From Botrytis cinerea B05.10 (Eukaryota; Ascomycota; Leotiomycetes; Helotiales; Sclerotiniaceae), in the NCBI RefSeq assembly GCF_000143535.2, contig NC_037318.1, positions 1,674,001 through 1,738,000 on the forward strand: 64,000 nt of DNA, written 5' to 3'. Shown one piece after another: positions 33,775 to 46,545 of the stretch; the first letter of the stretch is position 1; every line of letters starts with the position of its first letter. The notes under the pieces were generated by a model. That model was not told the DNA's origin and made no database searches. It was given only the letters and a program-made list of their open reading frames with translations. A program made the position numbers and the translations under genes.

Positions 33775-36700
33775 TTAAACTCTAATCACGACCCCCCATC
33801 CTATTGCCCCCGCCTCTCTAATTGCACAGGCTAAACAACTTCTCCTCCTCCTACTGATCAATGCATTCCATCCTCTTTCCGCACATAGAGCTCTTACCAA
33901 CATTTCCGCATCACTTCCAAATTCTTTTTTCCTCTCCACAATCCCAGTCTCCCTTTCAGCATCCACATTTAAGTCCACGTCCGTTTCATCAGGAGGCGAA
34001 GGCGGTAACATGGTACTCGCACAATCTATCACCAAAACTTTCGGGATATTACTTGTAGTAGTATGAGTACTAGCCTGTATAGTTGCCGAATAACCTCCTT
34101 CGACTGGTGATCTCGGTGGTGAGACAAGTAGAGATGAAAGAGATTTCGATGCTGGGGATGTGAGGATATGGTGAAGAGGTATGATTGCGTATGTGAAAGC
34201 TTTGTGAAGGGGGTGACCTATGTTTCATTAATTTTTCTGTACAAAAATAAAGGAATATATATACATACCCATATTCGGATTGGGAATTTGACCGCTTTCA
34301 TCACCGTTTTGTTGGAACAATGGACTTGTAGGAGACTTCAAGACTTCGATACTGTGAGATTTTACACATGGATGAGCGGTGACAAAATGAACATCATGGG
34401 TCAGAGCAACATTGATTTCCTTCTTATCGTCTCCATCGAGACTTAATAAAAATCTCATCATTGCAGAGTATGTTTTGATACTCGGCACTGTTGTTATTTC
34501 TGTCTGGGGGGTTGGCTCTTCTTCAGTAGGGGTTGTCTCATCTGAATCAACGGCGAAAAGATCTAATGACTCGAAAGTTATCGATGGAGGATGCAATGTC
34601 GGGGAATCGTAGACTGCGACAAAATCACCCGGAAGTATTGATAAAGGATCTGCCCCACCAATAACACTTCCATCTCTTTCAACGTCGGCTTTCTGAAGGA
34701 TTCTAGGGATTTCTGTGGTAGCATCTATCGCTTCATTGGTCAGCTCATCGATTGATTCAATACATAATAAATTAACGACTTGCCTTCCAGTGATGCTGTT
34801 TCTACATCTATATTAACCCAAGCCTCGCCAGAGATTCCTCTTGGTTTGACATCCGACGATATCCATCCCATACATTCAGACGAGTTTCTACCAGCGGCCA
34901 AGACTCGACCAATTATACAAGCTGTGCTCCAAAAGCTTCTTTGGCCGAATACAAACCCACCGTACAGATTGGCCTCGTCACCCAATTTTTCAACTGCAGC
35001 ATCATCGTTTTCTAATAATGTTGAGATTAAAAAATGGCTTAGACCTTCACCGGGGAGCATCAGGCCACTAATGTAAGAATTTGACAGCCAACCAGAAGAA
35101 TTTATCAGAGCAGACATTCTCTGTGTTGATCTTGATAGGCCTCGTCGCGGAATAGGCCGTTGACTCATGAAATAGGAAGTTTTTTGTGTTGAAGCCGACA
35201 TGGGTGTTCCAGTAGATGGTGTATTTTGAATACTATCGGAGATGTATATATCATTTGACGAGACCTTTGCGTTCAATTCATCCAAATGGGGCCATTTTAA
35301 TTTTTTTGCAAAGTGTAATAGTCCGGCTAATTGTCGAGTCTCATTTCTCCCACGAAATTGATATGTTTGAACACTTTCAGGCGGTGCACTATTTTCAGCG
35401 GAGGCTGATGTTCCAGTTAACGATGCCAACCACCCTGAAGCTTTCCTCTCTGGAATAACTTCGGAGATATTTTGTTCAATGCGAATGTTTTCGAGCCAGG
35501 ATCGAGCTAAGATAAGTGACCACTTAACACTGGGCGTCATGCTTTTTTCGAGCTTCTTGACATCAGCGGGCTTAGCGGGCTCAAGACCATTATCGATATT
35601 CTGAGACACTGTATCAAGTCGTACTAACAACTCACACGAAAGTAGTATTTGCAACAACAGCCAATACTTCTGATCCTCAGATTCATTAGTGAATTCACTA
35701 TTGTTAGAGGTGCCGTCTCCTAGATCACTTTCGAGTTGCTGGCCCCATAGTATCTGTCCAAGACGAATTCTCCACTCTACAAAGCTAAAATCAACCCAAA
35801 TATTAGGTTCAGCTAAGACCTTCACAAGAACCTCTATTTGGACCTGCAGACTATAAGGATCATCTGTATCGGTAACTCTAGAAGGTGGAAACAGAATCTG
35901 TGTGAATAGTTCGGAATACAACTCGACAGTAGAGCGGCTATGCATTTGATCCTCGTGGTAAGAGACACCGATATCCATGAGATGTTCGTAGACAGCAGAC
36001 TCATCGAGAGGTCTTATTCCATCCTTGCCATTTGCGAATCCCCTCCGCCTATAGAAAAGTGAATAAGGCCCGGAATCAGGCTGTATCTCTTCGGGCTCTT
36101 TTAACGCATCGGCTACACCTAACTCCAAAGCCGCTTGGTACCCTATAGTTCCCTTTTCAATGCCCTGTAAACTGAGCATGTTCGGTCGTTCCCGACATCG
36201 TGGTATAAAATAGGCACGACGCTTTCCAGTAGCTTTCACACCTTCCAGGCTTATCGGGGCTTCTCTCGTGATATGCGGCCACGCTGTGATACAACCCCAT
36301 GCCTCGTCTTGTATTTGCACATGATCGGATAGATCTCGTATCTGCAAACTTGAGTCCCAAGGGAAAGCTATCTTAGGATACGGTGCGCCTGTATGATGCC
36401 CTTCGGAACGTGCATAGAACTGGGGAGCTCCTGAGAATAGTTCGCGAAGCTCTTGATCCGTAAGAGGTGAAATTATCCTATCCAGTTTCTTGTAAGGTCT
36501 AGAGGATATCCCTTCCGAAGAGGCAGATTCCTTAATTGAAGGTGGTGGCGGCGGAAGAGGTTTATTATGATTCGACATGGGACTTGAGGGGTTGGTTGGA
36601 GGAGTTTGCATTGGGATTGTCTGGTAACGACGAGTAATATCAGCGTCATTCCAATGGTATTACAAAAGAATCACCGGTAAATCAACAGAAAAGTAAGTTA

Positions 36701-36884
36701 CCACGGACTGCTCCTTCCCCGGCTTGTCTTTGGAGGAGAAGCTAGAGATTTTGAAAAGGTTTCGAAAGAAGTTGCGCTTCGATTTTCTTTGTAACTTCTC
36801 CGGAGTCACGCTCAAACTCAAGCTCATGCGGTTTTCATTTTGACTTTCGCTTCTATGCTTCAGGAGGGAAGATATTGAAGGCAT
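33775..36884 (-). CDS. Large conserved fungal protein, 974 aa, four exons (DUF8004-like)
   Basis: Minus-strand exons: 36884-36702, 36620-34784, 34730-34269 and 34217-33775. Introns 1 and 3 are GT..AG. Intron 2 (34783-34731, 53 bp) is GC..AG: donor GAAG/GCAAGT, branch-like GCTGAC, acceptor TGAAG. The frame continues only if it is removed. Residues 1-110 are disordered and basic, including LPPPPPS. The central part (about 110-450) is globular (LTDQELRELFSGAPQFY; AFPWDSSLQIRDLSDHV). Helical and low-complexity stretches follow, and the C-terminus is well ordered (VLVIDCASTMLPPSPP; SRRRRSCLACAIREAGAIGWG). It may belong to fungal family DUF8004, but I am not sure. It has no signal peptide or membrane segment. 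It is likely cytosolic or nuclear, with function unknown. Confidence 0.78.
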
Positions 36885-37250
36885 CTTGGAACTGAAAAGA
36901 AAATCTATTGCGTAGTAGTTTATTAATGGTCATCAGATCGATCAGCATGCAGCAAACGCGATTAGGTATAGCAGAAAATAAATGGGAGAAGCAATAGAAA
37001 TGGATATAAATGAGGAGCCAGTTATGATGACAACCTGGTATGCGGGGAGCTGCATAAGAAGAACGTTGAAGTAAGAATAAGGTGGCCAAACAAGTGCAAT
37101 GGAAGTACTTGTGCGAGCAAAATGGCATATACAAGAGGTATTAACGTTCGGAAAGATTTCCGAATCCCACAATCCTGCAATGAGAGTTGCAGATTTGCGG
37201 TGGTGGTGCAGCATATAAGTATGTAAGTACCTAGTAGGCAAGGTAAGCTA

Positions 37251-37279
37251 TCAATCAATCATCAATCAATCATCAATCA
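37251..37279. repeat. ATCA-type microsatellite
   Basis: CAATCAATCATCAATCAATC and its continuation form an irregular tandem array of 4-bp and 3-bp units, just upstream of the 36884 start. Confidence 0.6.
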
Positions 37280-37620
37280 CAGCCCTCTTCCTTTCTGGTT
37301 CCAAGGCAGTGGATGACAACATGCGTGGTTAAGCAACTTCAAGCAAGGATTCACGGCTTTGTGTATGCAGTCGGTGACAGTTGCATATTAATACGACATA
37401 TGCCCAGTGCGATCAGTCCTCCGTGAACGTAGACTGCACGGATATGTATGTATTGATTTCTGTCGTCGGTGAAGGGAGCGACGGATGAATAAGTGAACGG
37501 ATGGACGAATGAGTGACTGCGTAAGTTGAGTGACTGACTTGAGTGACGTGGAGGAAAAGAAAAGAAAAGAAAGGGTCGTGAGAAAGAAGGCAGGTGGGGT
37601 TGAGGTCTGGGAATGCTTAC

Positions 37621-37664
37621 CTTGGACATACCTTGGACATACCTTGGACATACCTTGAACATAC
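37621..37664 (+). repeat. 11-bp tandem repeat, four copies
   Basis: The unit CTTGGACATAC occurs at 37621, 37632 and 37643, and a fourth copy with one change (CTTGAACATAC) starts at 37654. The copies are perfectly in register. Confidence 0.85.
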
Positions 37665-39942
37665 AGAGTATTACTAGGAAGGGAACAGACAGGGACTTGC
37701 AGCTAATTTGATAGTTGCCATGGATCTTTTGGATCGTTTGGATCTTTATTTATCTTCCCTGCTTTTCCAATGAACGACGAGGACGAGGGCAACAACAACA
37801 ACAACCACGATGTTGGTCTCGGCCATGGTGCCAGAATTGTTCAAGAGATCTTGGACCTTGGGAAATTCTTGCGCAAACCCCATTTCCGACAAGCCCGTTC
37901 GATTATTTCTCGCGTTTGTTGTTTGTTTATTGTTTACACTCCACGTTATCGGGAAATACAATTAGATGTTTCATTTGATTGGAAGGGACGGATTACCGAC
38001 CAAGTAACTGTTACTCCATATCTTTCGTGTGGCGTATGGAAGTACCGTAGCCTCCATCAAGAAATTTTGGATAGCCATGACCATTATCAACCTCCAATCT
38101 CTCGTTGTCGTTTCACTTATTACCATCCGCGGACGTCCTCCTCTTCTATGTCTGCGTTGAGTAATGTCCAGCTGACTTTGATTTCTAGCAATTGTCTGCA
38201 GAAGCCCACTAGCTGCACCATCAACCAGCCTCCTTTAATTGACGGAGCAGTCTATCTAGATTCCAGTTGGCTGGTACCCATAGTTCGGGATGAAGCTGAC
38301 ATTATTCCGCAGAACTCATATCCATCCCGTCAGACCGAAGTCGGATCTGATTGTAGAGTCTGATGATTCAATATAAATTCAATGTATAGACCCTGAAGAT
38401 TTCCGGAGCTGTGTGTATGTAGTTCGTGGGGTGGCTCAGTAACTCAGGGTGCATTGTTTTGGAGCTATGATCAATTTCCGCCTGTTGCATGCATTCTGGC
38501 AAATCCTCGGTTTCATTTTGATGTTGCTAAAACAACAACATGTACTACAATACTTTCTAAAAGTTAGGGCATACTTGTGCGCAATGCTGAAATCTCGTAT
38601 TTACATGGGATCCCGAGGCGGTATGTCGTTTGTATCAGTTACCCCATCCATCGCAAAGGATTCAGAGGTGCTGTATTACCCAAAACTCGCAGAGTCGTGG
38701 ATATCCCGCGCTACGTACAAATGACCCAACTAAATGTTCCAAGACACGTACGTCTACGAATAGAACCACTCTTCCAGCGGGGGAGTGGAGAGTGTGGCTA
38801 TAAGTCCCATTAGACTGAAACGTTCTCATGGAGCTGTCTTGAAGACTAACCGACACGCAACTTAGCGGTGACATGATGTCTCTCACTTCATAGTGTTGTC
38901 CTAGTATGCATCTCTAATTGAGCGCTTTAGACATGGTTTTTCTATGTTCGAGAGACATTCTTCCAGTATATACCGGTGCCGAATATGATTATCCTCGGAT
39001 CTAGTGAAATATCGACATTCAGCAAGTGCTAGCCTTGATGGATACCTACGGTTTGTTCGTTTCATCCCATATTTATGACCCACATTTCATGATTGGATCT
39101 CATTCAACGAGATATCTCTGTATGAGCATCAAGTGACAATCATAAATATATCAAATGCTAATGATAGAGAAATTGATGACACAAGACACATTAGGGGCTT
39201 GTGATAATAATGCAGTCATCGCCGCTGGAGGGCTTCAAGGACAACCATCCCCATAGATGAAACACCAATACCGAAATAGTGGGAGTAGACTTAGTTACTA
39301 AAACGGCACATTTACCATTCTCTATTACAGAATGAATATCGGCTAATTAGTACCTTCAATACATCTTACAAGGCTTTCAACTTCAGTATTCGATAACGTC
39401 ATCTCATTCTTCTTTTCAAAGTGGCTACAGAAGTTCCAATCTCTGTTACTGTTATTTCCCATGTCTTTGATGGGGGTATTAAGTTTGATGTATTTCTAAC
39501 AGTACTCTCTCTAACTTTGGACAAGCACTCGAGAATAATCTCTTGAAGATACAGATATCTTTCTAGTAGTAACTACTATCCTCTTTCTACTCGACGAATA
39601 CTACAGAATAGTATGCTGGAGATATACATTGGATCAAGGCTAACAATATCTTTGAATTTCAATCTTTCAGTATTTGTGTTTGAATCAATCACTTCTTGAC
39701 GCTCTTTTGACCTATTAGACGACACTCTCGTGATATGGGCTGAAGTATAACGTTATCAAAAGTTATATTGACTGCACAGATGAAAGTGACGAGTGCCTAG
39801 AAACACACTATGTAGTATTAATCGAAATAATTCAAAACCTAGTTCTATGCTTTGTCCAATTCATAACAACAAAAACCTCGTAAATATCATTCAAGATCCA
39901 GGTATCAACCATCCCCATCCACGCATCTACCCTCCACTATTC

Positions 39943-42204
39943 TTATCTTTTCCACTCCCCCTTCATGCCCTTCAACACCGTCACAATCTCAAGTCTCCCA
40001 TCCCAAACTGGGTAAATCACCACCGCCAAAATAGCAAAGAAATGCCATATAATCGCCATCACAATCCATCCGCTGAAGAAACTCTTCGTAAAGATCCAAT
40101 CGCGGTAGAGTGGTATCGGCCACAAAACAATCGTGACCAAAACATTGACCACAAAGAATACACTAGCTATTTTCAGCCATTTATTAATGTGTTTAATTGT
40201 TTCGTCTCCGAATGGGTGGACCACATCGTCAAGGGGAAGTTGGGAGTTTGGTGTTATAGAAGGAGGAGAGGGAGGACCGGCTTCATCTCCGCTGGTGGTG
40301 TAAGATTCTGTCTTTTTTTCATCTCCTGCATGAGTGAGTTGGTTGACACCTTCACTACTGGGGATTGTAGATGTCAATGAGCTATTTGTTTGGCTTTTAT
40401 CCTCGATCAGTCCAATTCTTAAGAACTCGCGCCAATCGAATTTGCTCGGCCAAATCAACGAAATCACAATCGAGTATATCGCTGGCGAGAAAAACGAGAC
40501 GATAGCTCCATACAACCCTGGGATCTGCACCTGCGTCGTTTGGATGTTCAATGCGCCGGACCAATACCACGAGAGACTGAGCCAAGTAGCTACACCCGAC
40601 ATCAAACCCAAAATCGGTGATAGTATAGCTGCTAGCTTTGTTTGTCGCGACCAAAGAAGCGTGAAGATCATGGGAAGGATACCCGGGCAAGCAATGATGG
40701 GACGGAAGTACGTTGACCAGTTGTTTGTCGCTCCTGCATATTCGAGCATAATAGCAAAGCCAGCCATGAAACAACCATGGAATACGACACCCCAATGACT
40801 GACTTTTAATGTTTTGCGATCCGAGGCAGCGGGGTTTATATAGGTGCGGAAGAAATCGAGAGAGATGATACTACTAACTGCAATCATGGATGAAGAAACA
40901 GTACTTGTGATGGCCATGAATACAAGTACAAGTAGACCTGTGGTTGCTCCTTTGCCCAATAAGGAGCGAAGGACGTATGGCATCACCATCCCGGAATTTA
41001 CTTGGGTCATAGTTAGAGTGTTGGGATAGTCGAACCAGATGGGAGTCTTTTCGATTGCGCGAGCGCTAAGGCCAATAATGGTTCCTGTGCACCATGGAAT
41101 TGCGATAATGACGATTGAGACAAGATCGTACGCTGGAACCGTCGAGTGGACTTCGGATGCGAAGGATTTTTGCCAGAATCCGGTGTCCATGAGGACAAGA
41201 GCAAGGTTACCGAATTTTAGGACGAGACCAAACAAGACGGCTGTTGAGGTTATTAGAATGGGACTTTAAAATAGAAAAAAAAAAAACGTCGCAAGTCTAT
41301 AGATTTAACTTACCGCTCTTGGACTTCATCGTCAGAAGTGAACCTTCATAGTTTCCGGAGATATAGTCATCTGTGGCCTTCACTTTTTCATAGAGACCTG
41401 ATACACCCCCAATGTGCTCATTGCTCAGAACCGCAAGCGAGAAGTAGATCAAGAGTATCAGAGCAACAGTAGTATGTAGAAAGTCTGTCAAGAATGTCGC
41501 TTTCAACCCTCCCACAGCCGTATAAATGACAACTACAAACCAACAGAGTCAGCATCCGCTTTTCGCCATTCCCATCCGCTTTATAAATTTTATCGACATT
41601 ACTCACCACCAGCTGGAATCAACACACATGCAGCAACGACATGCATACCCGTCATCCCAGTAACCAACTGCGCTCCCGCAAGAATCATACTCCCGCACCC
41701 AAAAATATTATTGATAAGATTCAGCACAATAAAAATCCAATGCGCATAATTTCCATATCTCATCCTGATAAATTCAAGCGAAGTGTGTGCATAAGGAACC
41801 CTCAATTTCGCTACAATGCCCAGCACAGCCATGAGTGCGATTTGGAACGAGAGACCACTGGCCCACCAGATGGGGAGGGCTATTCCCCATTTATACGTAT
41901 AGGCAGCTGAGAAAACACTCTCGTTGATCCACATCCTAGATGTATAAAGTTTGGTTAATATTGGATTCTCTCGGGGTGGAATCGGCAGTGAAGTATGTAA
42001 TTACCAGCTTGAGAATACGGCAGAAGCTGTGAGTCCGGTGCCGACAGAACGATTTGCTACCATGAACATTTCGGATTGATCGCTGTCTTCCGAGAGATAT
42101 CTTTTTTGGATGCGAACGGCGGCAAGGATGATGAGGCAGAAGAGGATTGATAATCCCACGATGATGCCATAGCCGTCGGCTTGGGTAAGAAGTTGTACGG
42201 CCAT
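39943..42204 (-). CDS. DUR3-type urea active transporter (sodium:solute symporter family), 681 aa, four exons
   Basis: Minus-strand exons: 42204-42005, 41935-41607, 41532-41314 and 41240-39943. All introns are GT..AG and keep frame. The protein is a multi-span membrane permease (about 13-15 helices). SSF/DUR3 hallmarks include the first helix with an acidic loop (MFMVANRSVGTGLTASAVFSSWMW), RYGNYAHW, YTAVGGLKATFLTDF, MDTGFWQKSFAS and a long cytosolic loop (SEGVNQLTHAGDEKKTES) before the last helices. The length matches DUR3 transporters, which import urea at the plasma membrane. Family members also carry polyamines in some fungi. HGATAR sites upstream suggest nitrogen control. DUR3 is the best match, but an SSF paralog with another substrate is possible. 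Confidence 0.87.
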
Positions 42205-43398
42205 GGTGAAAATGAAAAATGCTTAGCAGTCACCTAGGAAGTCTTGGGTAGTCTTGGATGAATAGTATATATACCATTGTCAAATATATGCGGGCCAGAT
42301 CTAGTCTCCGAAAACATGGGTGGTGTGAAAATTGACGCACATGTTATCATCAATCGCAATGGCCACCATTAATTACCATGCAAATTTAGATAAATGACTA
42401 CCGTGATATATGGCTCACTCTTGATTGATTATTGGTCGATGTTGGTTTTTGTTCTTCGTGATGCACAAACTGGGTGGGATCAACCAATTGCGTTCATGCA
42501 GCTAGTGAGCACGCAAGATGTACCAAAGCACCATCATCACCCCGGGATAAGATATTGCGCATTAATCAGTGCGACTTAATGTCAAATATCGGAACATCAT
42601 CAATGATTGGGTAAATACCGGTAAAGATAAGCCTGACGAAGACAATCTGTAAAATTGAAGCTGGGTGATTGATTTCCAACTAGAAGGGAAGTATTTTCCT
42701 TTCAGAAACAACCGGTCGTCACATCCCGCCAGCATCTCCAGCACTAAACCTTGGATGAAAAAAAAGGGCAGTGGATGAATGAGAATTCTAGAGGTATCAA
42801 ATGAAAAGTTATGAATGAAATATGAGAAGTTTTTTCGTATAAGCTTGGAGCAGTGTGATCGCAAATATAAGTATTCTGTTTTCAGTTACACGCCAAGCAT
42901 TATTATATTGAAGGTTCCTTAGACTTCAGACAATGGTCGCCCAATCTCCAAGGTCAAATCAAGCAATGATTTGAGTTGTATGTGACGTGACCCGACGATG
43001 ATGTAGTCTTGTAAGATGTAGACTGCTCGTTCCTCAAGCTAAAAACTACCCTTCATGTCCTGAATATTTTCTGGGAACTCGTAGCCTTAAAAAGTTGTGT
43101 ATATCCATGCAAAATACCACGATATCGCTACCGAGTTCAAGGGGCTTATCTTGAATCATTCTTTCAGTCATCCATTCCTTTGGAACTATGCTCCACTCTA
43201 GAACCCATCAACTTTAAGGGGCGCGCCTTGAATGGACCACACATCAGTCGCAGAGCATCACTGAAAACGAACAAATTTGTATGGTTTATGTCATTAAGAT
43301 ATCCTCTCAAAATAAACTATAACGCCGTGAAATGCTCCTTGGGTATTGAACGCCGTTCTATCGATATGTGTAAATTAAATTCTTCCTGCACTTCTTCC
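42205..43398. other. Intergenic, DUR3 promoter
   Basis: 1.2 kb upstream of the transporter, ending at the 3' end of the roadblock gene. It holds GATA-factor sites described separately. Confidence 0.5.
42388..42631. promoter_or_regulatory. GATA-factor binding sites upstream of the urea transporter
   Basis: Three HGATAR-type sites lie upstream of the start at 42204: AGATAA at 42388-42393, GGATAAG at 42545-42551 and AGATAAG at 42625-42631. The middle site has G at the first position and so is not strict HGATAR. GATA factors such as AreA bind pairs of these sites to activate nitrogen-scavenging genes. Confidence 0.5.
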
Positions 43399-43917
43399 TC
43401 AGGCTGGAGGTGTTTCGTGCACAACGACGAGTATGTATTTTGTATCCGGAACAATCACAAGCTCGTGTTTCTTCGTTCGTAGACGTAGGAGCTTAACCTC
43501 ATCCTGATATTTTGTCAGTTTGGTATTTCCATTTCACAATTCGATTTCGACGAACCTCAACATCTAGTCCTTGTACAAGTCCCCCGGCTGATTTTGCAAA
43601 ACTCCATACCATGGAAGCTAATTCTTCAATTCCTTGGCTCTCTGTGTTGGCTGCTGTACTCGAATCTTCTGTAGATGCACCGGTATTGTTTGATCTAGAC
43701 GTTGAGCGGAAGGCTGAAAACGATCCCGAATTCTGAATGATGGTACCGCTAGAGGCTTCAAGCACCAGTGTCGCCTCTACCCCGGGTTTCTTAGAGAGTC
43801 GTGCTAGAGTCTCTGCCAAAGCTTCTGCGCCGCTGCCCTTCAACCGCTGTTAGTAAATGCTTGCAAAGAATAGAGTTCGATATAACGTACAGTAAGCTGG
43901 TCGGTTATCTGAGGCAT
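43399..43917 (-). CDS. Dynein light chain, roadblock/LC7 type, 140 aa, three exons
   Basis: Minus-strand exons: 43917-43891, 43846-43556 and 43503-43399, giving 141 codons with the stop. The first exon is only nine codons (MPQITDQLT). The protein has the whole roadblock fold: LARLSKKPGVEATLVLEASSG, a Ser/Thr-rich loop that is longer than in animals (about residues 52-80), the helix ELASMVWSFAKSAGGLVQGL, and the C-terminal strand KLLRLRTKKHELVIVPDTKY. Roadblock dimers bind the dynein intermediate chain and support retrograde transport of nuclei and endosomes. It is divergent from the Ipi1 gene, with 194 bp between the two start codons. Confidence 0.9.
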
Positions 43918-44111
43918 ATTTGTTAATGTAGTACAATTAGTGAGTTGTGAAAACAAATCGGTTCTGTAAACAATATAATGATACTCACGTGCAGGGGTAG
44001 CACCGGAGCGCGGCGTAACCAGTTATTCCGGGATCTTAGTTGGGAACTTTTTATTTTGCAGTTTCCAAATTATTTCGGAGGCATCATTTTTCATAATAGC
44101 AATTATTCGCA
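43918..44111. promoter_or_regulatory. Probable bidirectional promoter, roadblock and Ipi1 genes
   Basis: Only 194 bp separate the two divergent ATGs, so both promoters and both leaders must share this DNA. Confidence 0.6.
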
Positions 44112-45210
44112 ATGGGTTCAAGTGCGAGAAAAAAGAGGGAAAAGAAGAAGGACTTTCAGGTAAGGATGCTATCCCCTATTTCTGTTTACACAATTGACCC
44201 AATGTTCCTAGAAAGTAAAACTTCGAGTTGGCAAGACTAAAGCAAAAGCCGACAATTTTACAGACACCAGTTTCAAGTCCAAATCGATTGTTGTAAATCA
44301 ACAATCTCTTACAACTGCTGCACCTTCGAATGTTGTACAATTCACTCATTATCTCTCATTGGCATCTACCTCGAAATCAGACACTCAACGAAAGGATGCG
44401 CTCGCATATCTTACAACTCAACTCTCTTCTCAACCCGTAAACGAATCAATACCCCTCCCAACTGCTGTTATTCTCCCGAAACTACTCCCTTTGATCCTTG
44501 ATGGAAATGCCTCTGTGCGAACACAGCTCCTCAAATTCCTTCGACTTTTACCACCTGCAGATATCGGTGATCGAGCCGAATCCGCCTTACTATACACAAG
44601 AGCTGGTATGACGCATTTGGCCACCGAAATCCGAGTAGACGCTTTGGCTGTATTGGAATGGCTTCTCCAAGTTGCAGGAGAAGATGTAGTTTCATGTCCG
44701 GGTGGGTGGGTGAAAACACTGAAAAGTTTCATGTCAATGATAGGCTGGACTACAAGTAGCGCAACGTCAAAATGGTCATCTGCAAGTAGAGTTAGCTTTG
44801 GAATAAGTAGGGCTAGTTTTGAGAAGTCAGGGAAAACTCTTCCAAGACAGTTAATGGTGCTTTCCCAATTTCTCAAGGCTGGGCTTGTAGAACCGGAAAT
44901 GGTTGTGCAGCCTACTACGAGTGGGAATAATTTCCCGCTTTTCGATGTCGAGCGACATATGATACCTTCTAGGGCGAACGCATATGCGCATCTCAATCTA
45001 TTTGGGTCGTCGAGAGATGAAGAAGGAGAAATGTATATTGATAGGGAAGATCGCCAAAGAGTTTTCCACAAAAGATTTGAGGCAGATTTACTCGTAGGAG
45101 TAGAGCATGCTAAGAGGGAAGCTGGTGAAGCTGGCAGAGCTGCAGCAGTTCTCACCAAAGTTCTACGGGATGGTATGAATGATTATAGTGGCGTTGATGA
45201 TACCCAATAA
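44112..45210 (+). CDS. IPI1: Pre-rRNA processing protein Ipi1 (TEX10-like), 348 aa, two exons
   Basis: Exons: 44112-44159 and 44212-45210. The intron is GT..AG and keeps frame. The N-terminus is very basic (MGSSARKKREKKKDFQ), as in Ipi1 orthologs, and is followed by VKLRVGKTKAKADNFTDTSFKSKSI, the conserved lead-in to the helical repeats. The body is HEAT-like (LPKLLPLILDGNASVRTQLLKFLRLLPP; TEIRVDALAVLEWLLQV). Ipi1 forms the Rix1 complex with Ipi2/Rix1 and Ipi3, which acts in ITS2 processing and 60S export. The length is typical of ascomycete Ipi1. It is nucleolar or nucleoplasmic by family knowledge. Confidence 0.9.
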
Positions 45211-46545
45211 AAGGACTTCAAGGTGGAGTTCAAGGTGTTTTACTAGGATGTTGTATACAATGCTGTTCAATTCATTTCATCCAATCTCTCATTTCTTCAT
45301 TTCCCACCATGTTTCTGGCGTATCACTTATTTCTGTTGTATATGTACCTAGTGATACGCCAAACTCAAAAAAGGTGGCATATGACTCTCGGAAGTACCAT
45401 CCAATTTGCCCTTCGATAGAAGCGACATCATTCTTCTATAGTTTGATTGTACGCAAAGAAGCTACAGGGGCGAAAAAAGTATATAGACTTCAGCAATTGC
45501 AGAATTCCTTGCAAACCTCAGAATTATTTCAAAGAATGTACCTGACCTGACAATGAAGAAATTTCGATGTTGAGAATCCCTTGATATATCGATTTCGTTT
45601 GTGATATCTCCGAATCTATTTGAAACATTGCCTCTATGCGAACTGGCGAATCATTTGGGATATTCAATAACAATGAGAGGTTCTAAGAAACATTTTAAGA
45701 TGCTTTATAGTATTTTAAAGATCTAGACAGACAACTTCAACACTAACACAAAGAAAGTTAGACCAAATGCACCCCACCTTCCGGAAACGCTCTGAGACCA
45801 ACAAGACCCACAAACCCACCCAATCGTCATGTCCAACAAACACGCGCTTCACTAGGTAACGATGAAATGGCAATCAATATTTAAACACCACATTTCAGAA
45901 AGCACCATTGCCAGCTACAGAGTAATTTGTGAGTTGGCCAGTTTTCATGATTTCTTTTGCCCACGTTTGCCTGGATTCGGATTTCTTGTCGACAGGTCAT
46001 GTCCCTATCATGCGTAAGCTATGCCAAGCGGTAAACGTGTAGCATTGCAAGGCTGTCACCGCTGGCTTTCAATATCCTCTTGCCCAGTGGTATGAAATGG
46101 GATTTAAAGCTGTTGAATTGGCTTGATGAACACTTCAAATGTGTTCTTACTCCTTTATTCGAACTGTCTTTCTGTTGGCACGACGCAAATGCAAGTGCTG
46201 CAGATTCCCGAGCTCTCATAAGCTCATTATCCCAACCCTTTTTCGCGCGATGGCATTGTGTTACTGACCAACTATCGTAGGTTAATTTAATAATCATCTT
46301 AAGCATCGCGCCTCTATCTCTCTCTCCTCTCTCTTCTTTCCAGAGACGTCACCTGACTCTTGGTATCTCTGATATTGCACTTGGTCGTTGATTCTTTTAA
46401 GCTCGTTCCTACAGTCATATACCTTCCACTCAATCTTGTACCTTGAATGTGATTGTCAGATTTGCTTCCGGATATCTGCACAAAAAGAAACTGCGACACA
46501 GTGAGCACTTCTCAATACGTACCCAAGAACATATTGTCTTTCATT
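45211..46545. other. Intergenic, no gene resolved
   Basis: 1.3 kb between two plus-strand genes. A frame at 46019-46306 on the minus strand and others carry no motif. A pyrimidine-rich tract near 46310-46345 lies ahead of the DUF262 gene. Confidence 0.45.

Larger units (their letters stand above)
36885..39942. other. 3-kb intergenic stretch
   Basis: Promoter side of the large gene ending at 36884, followed by repeats (see 37251 and 37621) and AT-rich DNA. A 197-codon plus-strand frame at 37770-38363 has no recognisable content and poor protein character. Confidence 0.45.

Noticed and set aside
37770..38363. 197-codon plus-strand frame as a gene
   Set aside because: Weak protein character, an Asn-rich repeat start and no recognisable motif. 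It probably occurs by chance upstream of the large gene.
44430..45158. Long minus-strand frame opposite IPI1
   Set aside because: It is a shadow of the Ipi1 coding frame, with no independent start context or motif.
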